Positions 35,501 through 48,204 of a stretch of 64,000 nucleotides of DNA are shown one piece after another. The notes beneath the pieces were generated by a model, which was not told where the DNA came from, made no database searches, and saw only the letters and a list, made by a program, of their open reading frames with translations. Source of the DNA: Tetradesmus obliquus. Taxonomy: Eukaryota; Chlorophyta; Chlorophyceae; Sphaeropleales; Scenedesmaceae. The stretch lies in the NCBI GenBank assembly GCA_030272155.1, contig CP126195.1:2711001-2775000 (forward strand), written 5' to 3'. A program made the translations under genes and the position numbers. The first letter of the stretch is position 1. Every line of letters begins with the position of its first letter.

Positions 35501-37185
35501 TCACAGCATGCCCTTGAATGCCTCTGGCGCTGCCAGCAGCCGCTGATGTACGTCATCCAGGAACACCTGCACAAACGCCATAGCGGCCATCGCAACAAGT
35601 TTTTTACCCCTGCATCTCAACCGATTTGGATCGGTAATGCACAGGCACGTATGACTGCTGTACACAGCGCTGCGCACGCAGGTTGTGACATAACCGATTG
35701 TTGCAGAACCCCTTGCTAACAACACGTGCAACTGGTTGATCGATTGATTAACTATGTAGTGCCTATGCACAAGCACACAAAGGCGCATCCATGTGCATGC
35801 AGCAAGCTGCTGGTGGCTTTGTCCTCGCCAACGTAAACGTTTGTAGCTGCTGCTGCCACAGAAACTACTGCACATACTGGCAGTGCTGGTGACCGTCGAA
35901 AAGCACCCACCCTTGACAGCGCCACCACGGGGTAGGCAATGAGTGCCATGCGCAGCCCCAGCAGCGCCATGAACGGGTCACTGCCCATGAACTCTGCAGT
36001 CTGTCGAGCAGCAGCAGCAGCAGCAGCAGCAGCAGGGGCATGCAGAACAAGTTCAGCAGGAAGGTAGGTGTGCTGCTGTATGCTGCTCTCGTGACACGGT
36101 CACAGACAACACAGCTGCAGCTAAGTGAATAGTCCTGCTGCTGCTGCCTGCAGAGCGTGCCAACTTCCAAGACACTGCCTGCACCTGCCAAATTTTTAAC
36201 TACGAGCGAGCGGAATGGACATTTCAAACTATGTTCTCATCCTGCTGTCACTGCAAACGGCTTTCGGCATCGTGCAACCCACCATGACTTGAATATCCTG
36301 CCCAGCACCGCTGCTGGTGCTGTGGCTGCTGTCCTTTTTGAGCACAGTGTACTCCCAGCCCTGGTAGCTGAGTGCCAGCCGCAGCTCAGTCCGCACCACG
36401 TCACCTGCGTCCCAGTCAGGCAATGCAGACCATCAACAAACAGCACATGCCACCTGGTGTGTGAGCACTGCAGGCATATGCATTGATGTTCCATGCAGCA
36501 CACTGCGGGCATCCTGCACAAACACCGGGCAGACCCCGCACCCATCCCAGAGGTGGTGAGCACAGCTTTTCTTGCTGTGCACATTGTGCTAACACCAAGA
36601 GCCGCTGCACAGCACAACTTCACAAGCTCGACCACACACCTGGCAACACCAGACACTCCACTTGTGGTGTGAAGCGCACAAAGTCTGCATTGGTAAAGTA
36701 GTCAGGGAAATCTCTGCTGTTGGGGTAATGGCTGTTTATGAGCTCCTTCGGCAGATCCTGGTGGTGTAATTGCAGACAGGCATCGTGCGAGCAACCAGTC
36801 AGTCGCATTGTCAGCTACTGCAGCTGCGCCAGGTCAACATAGCTGGCACAGAGGCACATCATGCCTGCAGCACATGCAGCATCAACCCATGACACCCAGT
36901 AACGTCCAATGCTGGTCATGCACACGCTGACCGTCCCTGAGCCCCCATTACACGCACCTTGAGACTGTCCACACCGTTGTCCAGCCGTGTAAGGCCTACC
37001 CTGTTCAGCTTGGTCTGCCCAGCATTGCCGTGCCATCGAATGTAAAGTATATGCTCTATCTTTTCGTTTTGCTGCATTTGCCGCTGTTGCTCCGCTGATT
37101 CTGCGACAGCAGAGAGCCTTTGTCGCTTTCTTGCTGGCTGATGATGCTCCTGCTCCTCATGCTGCTCGCACTCAGCAAAATCCAT
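35501..37185 (-). CDS. Unidentified five-exon gene
   Basis: The frame is continuous over exons 36958-37185, 36640-36814, 36283-36404, 35911-36000 and 35501-35609. The join into the last exon is uncertain: extending exon 4 to a GT about 15 bases further gives the right phase. The product is about 240 residues. The N terminus (ATG 37183-37185) is charged and Gln-rich with a basic patch (PARKRQRL), possibly a nuclear localisation signal. It is followed by IEHILYIRWHGNAGQTKLNR, a middle section with DLPKELINSHYPNSRDFPDY and FVRFTPQVECLVLPG, a GDVVRTELRLALSYQGWEYT segment, and a C terminus MAFVQVFLDDVHQRLLAAPE. No domain is recognised. It is divergent from VAMP copy C. Coding status is supported by consistent phases at four of five junctions; function is unknown. 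Confidence 0.5.
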
Positions 37186-37598
37186 ACTATGTACCTCGTC
37201 ACTGGTTCTAATTTTGTTGAGTTGCGGACAGAAAGAGAATAGACAGGCTTGCAAGCCCCTCAGCTGTTGTACGTCCTGACGTGAGCTAAGTTTGGCTTAG
37301 CACCAACAAGCATCAACAACCTCATATGATCAGCTGCACTATCAATCTACTTCAATTTGAGAACGCAAGACAATCTGCTGTGAATGACTAACAACAGCAA
37401 GTTCGGGCTCTGTGTCCTGGTTCAGTTTTGGCATTTGTTTCGTTGAGACTTCAGAATACATTCTGTTGTGACTATCTGGGGCGCTGCCTGTACACGGCGT
37501 CAAGTAAAAGTCCTTACTGCTGCAGCAGACTTACTTGACGCGCACTTCCGAGCACTGTATGCTGTACAACCAAGCACATTAGCGTTATAAAGTTAATC
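37186..37598. promoter_or_regulatory. Divergent intergenic region upstream of VAMP gene C
   Basis: 413 bp between the start codon of the unidentified minus-strand gene and that of VAMP copy C. A TTATAAAG element lies only about 15 bp before the VAMP C ATG, too close for a TATA box unless the leader is very short. Imperfect inverted repeats GCGTCAAGTAA/TTACTTGACGC sit at about 37497-37540. Confidence 0.4.
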
Positions 37599-39814
37599 AT
37601 GCCACTTATATATTCGGCGGTGGCCCGTCTGGGCACGCCAGTATCCGTGTTGGCAGAGTACGCCATTTTCGCGGGGAACTGGACGTCAGTGACTAAGGAC
37701 TACCTGAGCAAGTCAGCGAACGGAGGTCGTTTCAGCTACACAGTGGACGGCTACGTGATGAGCTTCCTGGCAGAGGAGGGCTACTGTAGGTGCTGCTGTG
37801 CCACAGAGCACATGCTACTGCTGCAGCATGCTGATGTGTTGCTGCTGGTCCTATGTTGTACGCCACTGGGACTGCAAAGGACATGTCTTGCATGCAAATG
37901 ATGGTTTCCAACATACTGCAGGCTATGTGGTGGTTACGGATGAGGCTGCGGGACGCACGATTCCCAACGCTTTCCTGGACAGGGTCAAGGATGACTTCTT
38001 CACGAAGTATGCTGAGAAGGGCAAGGCAGTCAAGGAGATGGGCCTGAGCAGCTTTGGGTGAGTATAGTGTGGATGTGCAGGCAAGCTGCGGGCATGGCCA
38101 GCAGCAACAGTATCTGCAGGACTGACAACTGAAACAGTGGTGGCAGTGCCCATGGCATGCGCTGGGAGCTGCAAGCGCTGACGAATCAGCATCTCGCTTG
38201 AGAGCAGCAGTAGTCGCAACATGCATGTATGGCATTGCAGCATAGTTCTGTATGAATCTATTGAATGCTTTTGCTCTGGGTGAGGAGGTGCTGCCAGCCT
38301 CTCGGCTCTGGTAAGGCTGTGCCAAGACTCCTGTTTGCTGCTACTGCGCCCTGCAGCAAGCGCTTGAAGGAGATGATGGAGCATGCCACACAGTTCCCTG
38401 AGGAGTACAGCAAGGTGTCATCTGTGCAAAAGAAGGTGAGGCAGCCGGCTCAACAGCAATGGCAGGATCAATACAAGCGCCTGGCAAGTTGCAAGTGTAT
38501 CGTGCTTGTGCAAGCATGTGTGCATATCCTTGCAAGCATGCCACTCTTCGAATGCTGGTCTAATACCCATATGCCTGCTAGTTTGGCTGCATGCGTAACA
38601 GATAACGCTGTATCACTGGATCACGTAATGTGTCGATCACACTGCATTCTCAACTTGCAAGGAGTAGGCAACACCAGTCACTGAAAGGGTTGCACAGCAT
38701 CATGGTCTGCTGATGCTGTCATCTCAACCACCGTCTAAGCAGCATGCAGAAGCATGCTTGACATGCCAAATCTGCTTCTGTTTCTGCCGCCGCCGCTGCT
38801 TGTGTAGGTGGACGAGGTGAAGAACATCATGAGCGAGAACATTGAGAAGGTGTTGTCGCGGGGGGAGAAGCTGGACTTGCTGGTGGACAAGACAGACAAC
38901 CTCATGTTCGAGGTGGGTGACGGGACAGCTTGCTGCACCCCAAGTGCTGAGGATGGAACAGCAACACAGAACTGTCTAGTGTTGCGCTACTGTACTGCAC
39001 CCAGGCAGACTTCATCATACACTTGTCAAGAGCTGATTGCTTCACCAACCACCACGTCACACGCGGGCTGAGCAGCACATATCATGTGGTGGCCTGCGGC
39101 AGCGATGTAACTTGCTGCTGACTTTGTTTGGTTCGAGGGCAGTTGTCCCTGCTGAGCGCTGACATGGTGGTGGGGTGCGCTGAGTATGCACCATCGGGCA
39201 GCTGAATGTGAGTGCTGCATGACTTACGCCGCACCCTGCTGCTTGTGTACTACGCCGTCATGCTTATTGCTCCATAGGCTGACCGCTTTGTCAAGAGCGG
39301 GCGCGCGCTGCGCCGCAAGATGTGGTGGAACAACTTCAAGATGAAGATTGTCATGGGTGAGTTTCCTTGCGCGTTTGATAGGTTCTTGCCAGAGTGTTGA
39401 CAGCAATGACATCAGCAGCCGGCGTGCAAGCTTTTCTTCAAACATGCATGCTGCTCGCCTGATCAAATGACCCGAACCTGGAGTGGTGTGGTTGTATTTG
39501 TGGTTGGGGTTGTGGTTTGGCTGACATGATGCTGTGTGAGCTGACGGTTGCCACTGCTGCTGTTGCTGGTGCTGATGCTGTGGAAAACAGGTGTTGCTGT
39601 CGTCATGGTGATCATCATCATCTTCCTGCTCATCTGCTTTGGTGGCGGCCGCAGCTGCATGAGAAAGAAGCCCGCACCACCTGCAGCAGCAGCAGCAGCA
39701 CCCCCAGCATCACCACCAGCAGCAGCCCTTTCACCATCACCAGAGCCAACCACAACTGGAGGGGCTAGGAGGCTGCTGATGGAGATTGCTGCACAGCTGC
39801 CTTATATGCTGTGA
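37599..39814 (+). CDS. VAMP7-type longin R-SNARE (VAMP72-like), copy C
   Basis: Six exons: 37599-37785, 37922-38057, 38357-38435, 38808-38912, 39278-39356, 39591-39814, encoding 269 residues. Longin domain starts [20 protein letters not shown], with [20 protein letters not shown]. The SNARE motif has zero-layer Arg152 ([15 protein letters not shown]), MWWNN, and a transmembrane segment at about 193-212 rich in Ile/Val. As in copy A, a long tail of about 57 residues follows the anchor (basic MRKKPAPP, then Ala/Pro/Ser-rich). Four intron positions and phases match copy A; one extra intron splits the membrane segment. The longin domain is the most diverged of the three. Convergent with the aminopeptidase gene. 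Confidence 0.92.
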
Positions 39815-41082
39815 CGTTCTGTGACAAGTGTCTTTCAGGCAATCTTCCTCTGACGCATTTGTTTGGCTGCGTCAGCAACGCAGCGGCTTTGAGCTTTTAC
39901 AACATTTTTTGCTTCCCTTCATCTATTACCTTCGCCGTGTGTATGTGTGTCTGGCTGGGATGAGGCATTGTTGTTGGTAACACAGGCAGATGCTTGTTGG
40001 GTCTTCTTCTTCGTAATGCTCAGAATGGGGGCGTTTTGTGCACTTGCAAGCAATGCAGCCGCTGCTGGTTGCTTTGGTCGACAACAGACATTTCCTTTTG
40101 GAGCTGCCATATACGGCAGACATGTGTTGGCATTGTAACGTGTTCCTGCATTCCATGAGCATCAGCGCTGACCACCATGTCAAAGCAAGCAACGAACATT
40201 GCTGTGCTCGTGCTGTTGTGGTGGGTTCACTAGTAAGCCGCACGTGTGGGTTTACTCAGCCATGAAATGGCATACCACGTGAAGTTGGGTGACGTCTATG
40301 CTCCTTGAACAGTGCGCTATGTGCACTGGTGCTGGTAGTTTGTGCGCTTGAATACAGAGCTGTAACACAGTCATTGTTGTAGATTGCAAGCCCAGCCTTG
40401 CATCAAGAGTAGCTGAAGACTCTGCTGATCCTTGCAGTGCTGTCTCCTGTAGTACTGCATTTTGTCACAGAAAAGTGCGGGCAACGGCTGCAAGTGTGGC
40501 GATGTCAATCATCGACACAACGGAAACGGTCCTCAAGCACGCCAGTCTGGCCATGGCGATGTCAAAGCACCAGACTCCCTGGCCAGGGATTGGTATGCAA
40601 AGATCCGCGTTCACGTTCCTTCAGCTATCAGTGAGAGGGTCACCCGGAACTGCTCGCCAACTACTGAGCACTGCCTGGGCCTGTGACATTCAAACAGAGT
40701 ACCACCTTGCAGCATCATCCTGTCCAGCCTGCCATTCATAATGTGCTGCAGGTTGCGGCCCAGCCCTCGTTCACCCTATGCATTGAGTCAAGTTGAAACC
40801 ATTGAGCACTTCGTACAACGTTACATTGGTCAACCAGTGCCGGGATCAGACTACTGCTTGACAAGGCGGGGGCCAGCTGAGGCAAACAAGTTTAAACAGC
40901 CCGCATAAACCACTGTTACCCTGGAAAATCAGGCACAACGCAATGCACGCTGGCCTGGATCAAGGCATACATCACTGCCCAACAACCTGGCCAGCATGCT
41001 GTGGGCGACCCACAGCCAACATCAAACGCAACTCGCCCTGCACGCAAACTCAACACGCCCGCTCCAGCTGCCAGGCGCAGCC
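39815..41082. other. Intergenic region between convergent VAMP C and aminopeptidase N
   Basis: 1.27 kb between two stop codons. It must contain both 3' UTRs. No gene was recognised; the short ORFs at 40437-40741 lack family features. Confidence 0.5.
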
Positions 41083-44000
41083 TTACACCTGCTGCAGGCT
41101 CTTGGTCACGATTTCAAACACGTTCTCGCTGAGCCCCTCCACTGCAGCAATGCGGCGCAGCTGCGCCACCATCATGGCCTGGCGCTCCTTGTCGTACTGC
41201 TTGAAGGTGGTGAAGGCGCCCGCGATGCGGCTGGCCACCTGGTGGTTGATCTTGTCCATCTGGCAGCAGCCAGGGCAGGACCGGGCGGCACGGCGGCAGG
41301 TGCAAGGGCAGGCAAGGTCAGCAAGCAGCGAATCACTTCAGGCCCGCTGAAGTTGCAGAGAGCCACACCCAGTAGGCCATGTGGTGATGCAAGTCAGTAC
41401 AAAATGACAGTGCAGCCTGTTGTGCTTTCAGGAGTACTGCTACATCAACCTAACACCAGTCGGCAGTGTCAGGTTGCGGCCGCCGCACACACCTTGATCA
41501 CGGAGTCCCCAATGAACTCGTAGCCGCTGCCGTCTGCCGCGTGGAAGTTCACGCTGCGCGCAAAGCCCAGGAACAGGCTGTAGCAGCAGTTGGGCGTGGT
41601 GATGGTGAAGGCTGGGTGCTCCATCAGCGCGCGCACTTTGGCGATGTTGCCCGGCAGCGCGCAGCTGGCCTGCACCGCCAGCCACTTGAGCAGCACCAGC
41701 GGCTTGTCCTTGTTAACCTCGTAGAACTCCTGCAAGAGTGCAGGATGGCAGCGACACCGGCAGCAGTGACATGCTGGGTTTGAGGGTGTGCCAGCGGGAG
41801 CGTTGGGGTTGCAAGACACGCATTTGCAGCAGCCTGCAGCTAATGCAGCTGAGATCAGGATTCACATGCATGTGCTGCTGCTGTGGCTGACCAGACATGT
41901 TGACAGACAGGCAGAAGACACTGCGGCAGGCAGTGTGTCAGCAGCCGCCCACCTGCAGCGCCTGCTCGCGGCCTGGTGTGTCTGTGTCGCACAGCACTGT
42001 CAGCGCAGCCATGCGGTCCGTCATGTTGGTGGCCTCCCGGAACCTGCACAGCAACACAGAAGTCAAGAGCGCAGCACGACCAGCACACAAGGCTGTGAAA
42101 AGCTCGATGCATGTGCACCTCATACTGCAGCGTGGGATGTGGGATATGCTTGTGCAGCATAGCCGCCACCCCAACGCTTTACGCAAGCACACGCACAAGC
42201 ATCAGCACCTAGCTGCTGCCCACCACCCACAGCAGCCAACATCACCAGCAAGATCCATGAACAGGCTACTGATCGGCCTACCGGCAGCTGCCACAGTCAC
42301 TGCACAGACCCCCTCTTTACCCCCCCCCCCCCCCAAACCACACACACACACACACAGCACACACCACTGCCCCTCAACCGATATGCCCCGCTCACCTGCG
42401 CAGCAGCTGCTCCTGGATCTCTGGTGACTCCAGGCTGCCCAGGATGGACTCGCTCATGTTGCGCAGCACGCGGCGCGCGCACTGCTGCGCGTTGAACTCA
42501 TAGGGCGTGCCGGGCGGCACGTCGCTGGCCTTGATGGCTGCCTCCAGCTGCGGCCGCAGCTGCTGCGCCAGCTGCTGGTACACGTAGTGCCGCACCTGCG
42601 GGCGTGAACGTTCGCAGGCAGCGCTGCTGTTGAGAAAAACCGGTTTGACACACGTATGCTGGCATGGCTTGCCACAGTCATTGGTAGTGCTGATGCCAAT
42701 AACTCCACTGCTGCTGTTGCTGCTGGAACAGCTGCCGTAATCTCTCGCCAGCTGGCAGCGCACCTGCCATCATCTAACACTGCTGCCGTCCTAGCTGCTG
42801 CCGGGCTCACCTGCCAGACCAGCACCGGGTCTGCCTCATCGATGCGGTCAACGACCTCAGCCATGCTGGGCAGACGCATCGCCATGGCCTGGCGGGGGCG
42901 GGTGCAGGGCAGAGCAGGGTGGCAGCAGCACACCACCAGCATGAGCTAGTACTGTGTTGATTGGGCGAACGCAGGGCGTGCACATGGCTGCCACAGGCGA
43001 TCCGGTGAATGCCTGAGGGAGGCAACAAAGGTCAGCAAAATGGAGAAGTGTCACCCTTCCCCTGAGATAGGACAGACCATTCACATCAGACGGGTATCAT
43101 AGCAAAGACAGGTTTCGATCCTGTGACCTATGGGTTATGAGCCCATCACGCTTCCGCTGCGCCACTTTGCTACTGGCAGTTGTTGGCGACCATGATGCCA
43201 GAGGCAGGCCTGACGAAATCGTTGACCAGATCAAGAGAGGTTTCAAGCACCTGGTATGCCACCCCCGGTAACGGACCTCACATGAGTGACGGCCTGTGCT
43301 GAGCTTCCTGCAGTTTTCCTGTGTTTTCGGGTGTTCGTTGCAACGTAGTTGCCTGTGCACACCGTGTAACCCCTCTTCTTCTAAGTAACGGACCTCTCTC
43401 TGGTACGCCGCCCCCGTAACAGACCTCTCTCGCCACCCCTGTAATCGACCTCTCTCGCTGCTCTCGCTCTCTCACACTGCTGAACACGCGACTCTTCTCC
43501 GGTTGCTGCTGCAATCAGATGTCTTGCTGCTGCTGACAAACACATGATGCCCTGTTCCTGATTATAGCTGGCGCTTTCAGTGCTTGCCACGGCTTTGCCA
43601 CAAGAGACGCATCACAACATCCCCATCCGTCCTTGCTGCCGCTGCTGGGCAGGCAGGTAAGCAGGCAAATTTTGCACCATCCCCATGCCGCTGCTGCAAC
43701 TGCTGTGACCCAGTGGCCGTGCACGGCCTCATAAAGCAGGAAGCGACATGATTGCTGCATGTTGCACAGCCACCACGTGGCATACAGCAACGGCCATCAT
43801 GCTGCTACAAACTCAAAAAAAGCAGGTAAGAGGTGTTGACAGCCCAGTGCGTATTGTGGGGCAGAAGACAGCGCGTCAAAGGCCTAGCCATTCCCCTGCC
43901 GGGACTCGAACCCGGGTCGCGAGGGTGAGAACCTCGTATGCTAACCGCCTACACCACAGAGGAATCACAGAGCTGCAGTTCATACAACAGATCATGCTGC

Positions 44001-47000
44001 AGCTGGCCCCATTGCAACTCTTCAGACTGCAGGGCAGCCTCTTCCGCTATGGGAGCGGCCGAAAAACCTCTCTCTCGCCGACAAAGCACCGATTGATGGT
44101 CAGCGGTGCTGTAGCGCAGCATGCCCCCCCCCCCACACACACACACGCACACCACAACCCCGCGCACCTTGAAGCTGCCGTCCAGCTTGCCGTCCTCCAG
44201 CACCGCCCTGAAGGCAGCCACCAGCTCGCCAGGCACGCCGCCAGCAGCAGCGCAGCGCTCAGCCAGCGGCACTGAGCTGGCAGCGCCCGCTGCCGCACTG
44301 TACAGCTGCAGCAGCAGCTTCATGTACAGCCGCTGGCCAGCCTCCCACCTGCAGGCACACGTGACACCACCGGCAGCCAACACTCACGGCGATGCTCCCA
44401 ATTCCACACTCTACACTCAACAGCATGCCAATCAACAGCACCAGCCATGCAGTGCGATGTGTGAACGGGAAACACATTCACTCTGGGTGAGGCACTGTTC
44501 GGCTAACAGAAGCTGTTCCTAAGCAAACACACTGACATGCGCACCTGTTGAACGGGTCGCTGTCATGGGCAAACATGAGGCGCAGGTGGTCGTCGGTCTG
44601 GCCCTGCACCACCAGCTTCACAGGCGCACTGAAGCCGCGCAGCAGGCTGGGCACAGGCTCCACCTGCAAGGAATGTGACGCCAGGACAGGCAGCAGGAAC
44701 ACACACGGCTGTGAGCTGCACGCTGACTAACGGAAGCCGAGTGGATGAAATCGGGTGCTCGAAGCCCAAACAACTTCGCCAAGCAGGTGCTGTACATGGC
44801 AACCTGGCATCATCGCATGCTGCGTGTGCAGGCACATCAGCAGCATATCGCTGCATGCTGGCAGCATGCAAGGTGCCGCAGCCCCAGGAGCCCCCCCCCC
44901 CCCCAGCCCGCTCACCGCCACGTCTGTGAAGGTGAAGCTGTTGTGCTCCGCGTCGCAGCGCAGCACGGTGCTGGCTCCCAGGTCGCCCTTGCCCTCCAGG
45001 TGCAGCGGCAGGTCCTGCCCGTCAGGGCCCAGCAGCCCAACCTAGCCGGCAGCAGCAGCAGCAGCAGCAGTGAGGCTCATGGTGACAAGAGGAAGAAGTG
45101 CAATGCCGAGGTACATCCCAGCGACAATGACATTTCCCAGAAAGGCGCGATGCAAGCCTGTACTGCTGCTGCCAGCACACACGTCACTACAATGGGTACA
45201 GCTCACTGCAGTCTCTGCTGTCTGCCTTTTGCCTGCATTTCATCTCCTTGCCAGCCGCAACACGGCTAAAGCACTAACACCGTCTCACACTTGTCCAGCG
45301 CCGGCCCTCACCTTGAGAGGGATGAGCACTGGCAGCTTGTCAGGCTGGCCGTTGGTGGGCGGCGTGGCCTGGTGTGTGATGATGCTGAAGCTCTGCTTGG
45401 CTGCGTCGTAGGCCGTGCTCACGGTCAGCGTGGGCGTGCCCGCCTGGCTGTACCAGCGCCCCACACCCGACAGGTCCTCGCCGTTGGCGTCAGCCATGGC
45501 TGCCAGGAAGTCGTCACAGGTGACAGCCTGCGGCAAGCGGCACGGCAGCAGTAGCGGAAGCAGCAGCTGTGATGTCATCATGGCACGGCCTGCAGTTGAC
45601 GTGTACGGATGTCCTGTCGACAGGTTTGTGTGTGTCAGTGTACTCCGGCCAGGGACTTGAACTAGCGAGACCACCCCGGCATATGTTGCATGCGCACAGA
45701 GTAACACTCGGCAGCTCTGCGCACTTGACCTGAGCGTTGCACACCGAGCGTGTGCGTGCGTGCAGCCTAGCTTCAGATAGCGCCTGTGCTGCGCTGCCGC
45801 TCCCTGGTGCCTCTGTTCTCAACTGCATGTGCTGCTGCATGTGCCTTTGCCACTAAGCTTTGCTGCAGCTGCTCCATCCTCTGCCCGCTCACCTGTCCAT
45901 CGTGCCGCTGGAAGTAGAGGTCCATGCCCTTCCTGAAGCCCTGGGGGCCCAGCAGCGTGTGGTACAGCCGGATGATCTCGCTGCCCTGCAGGCCGGCACA
46001 GGGCGCAGCACAGCCCATACCAGGTTAAGATACAGTGCATGTGCCTCACGAACCCTGTGATGCGACCAGCCGTGCAACAAAGCATGCTGAACAAAGCATG
46101 CTGAACAAAGCATGCTGAACAAAGCATGCTGAACAAAGCATGCTGAAGGCTCAGCTGCAGCCAAAACCGGCGCTGCGCATACCACATCGACACAGGCAAA
46201 TAAGCCACCGCTGTGCCGCGCTCACCTTCTCGTACACAGTGACGGTGTAGAAGTTGTCCATCTTGATGTAGGAGTCTGGCCGGATGGGGTGCGCCATGGG
46301 CCCCGCGTCCTCACTGAACTGGCTGGCACGCAGCAGCGCGACATCCTGCAGCCAGCATATGCACACACAAGCAAAACATCGTGTGAAGTTTGAAGTGGCA
46401 TGACTGCAAATTATGACAGTATGATGCACAAGCATGTGCGCAACCTCCCGCTGCAACCCGTTCGGCTCATGCCGGGCCTGCACCTGCTGTGAACCATATA
46501 CATCGCCAGCGACCGAACTCTTGCAGGACAGCACAAACAGCGCGCAAATATGCTGAGGCAAATGCATCATGCGTGCTGCGCGTTGGCCTCGCTCTGCTGC
46601 ACGCCGCACCTCGATGCGCTTGACTGGCGCGCTGTTCATGTCTGCGGAGAAGCCCTGGTCCCTGAACACGGTCAGCCCCTCCTTCAGCGTCAGCTGGAAC
46701 CAGTCTCGGCACGTCACGCGGTTGCCTGCGGGCAGGCGGCAGGCGGCAGAATGGTATCGAGCCTCAGGACATCTGCTGAAGAAAATGCACCACTGCAGGG
46801 GCCAAATCGTGCAGTGCAGCTGCAGAAGGAGAAAGAAACAACGTGCCAGAGTGCAGCAGACCAGGTGGCTGACCAGGTAGCTGCGGTTCTGCAGCTGCAG
46901 CTGCCAGACCCCATGCGACTTCAGCATGCTGTGCTGCGCATGCAGCCTCCCCCCCCCCAACCCCACCATCGCCCGCCCTCACCGGTCCAGTTGTGGAAGT

Positions 47001-48173
47001 ACTCGTGTCCCACCACGCCCTCGATGCGCGCGTAGTCGCCGTCCGTGCTGCTGTCTGGGTCTGCCAGCACCAGGCGGCTGTTGAAGATGTTGAGGCTCTT
47101 GTTCTCCATGGCGCCCATGTTGAAGTCGTCCACAGCCACGATGTTGAACAGGTCCTGCGGCATGATGCAGCGGTATTGCATGATGGTTTTATTACATACT
47201 CTTGCAAAAAACAGTGCTTTGCTCAGCATCTGGTATATGGGTGAGGCACGCGCAGATGTGAGCATCTGGTACGAACAAATGAGGCACGCGCAGGTGAAGC
47301 AAGGCTGTCGGCTTGAGCTGCTGTGGTGGCTACGCACCCTGGCCCTGCTGCCGAGCAACTGCTGAACAGGGGCCGCCACATGCGTCCGTGCACACCCCTG
47401 CGTGCCTGCACAGCCACTGCTGGCCAGTGCTGCAACGGCGCTTAATACAAACATCGTGACAAAGCAACACAGAGTCAAAGCCAACAGGCATGATGCCTCA
47501 CCAGGTCGTACTCCAGGCCGTACACGTCCTCGTCCCACTTCATGGACTTTTTGAGCGACACCATCGCAAAGTCCACCTGGCAGGCCAGACAGCCACGGCA
47601 AACAACACAGAACAGACTCACAAAAAGGTGCGAGCACAGCTGCCGTGGAAATGGCTGCAACTCTGTTACAGCATCTGTGCCGATGTCGCCAAGCGCATGG
47701 CAGCTGCACTTGCTTTGATGCCAGCAAGCCGCACGACACTGCTGCTTCAAGCCGTGCGACACTGCTGCTTCAAGACGTTCGAGATTGCGACCGAGCCAGC
47801 CGGCTGCCTGCGCCATACCTGGCTGATGTTGGCTGGCTGCGTGTAGATGCGCAGCGTGACGGTCTTGCCGCTGCCTGTGGTGTAGGTGTCCTCCTTCTTG
47901 ACCAGCGCGCCCGCCACCAGCGCAAACAGGTAGCAGGGCTTGGGGAAGGGGTCCTGAGGGGGCAGGCACAATCGACGGGTGGGACACAGCAGTGTGGTTA
48001 CTTGTGTTTGATAAACCAGCTGGCGGCAGCAAGCAGACTACCAGTAATGGAGGTAGCGTCACACATACATTGACATCACTACAAATCAACAGCTTGACAA
48101 GCATGCCGCAGGCCTACACACACATATGTGCTCCAGCTGCTTGCCATGAGGGCTGCAGCATCAGCAGCAGCAT

Positions 48174-48204
<31 letters not shown>

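Noticed and set aside
45630..45690. tRNA-like GTTCAAGTCC on the minus strand
   Set aside because: The flanking bases do not form a T stem, and no anticodon arm or A box was found upstream.
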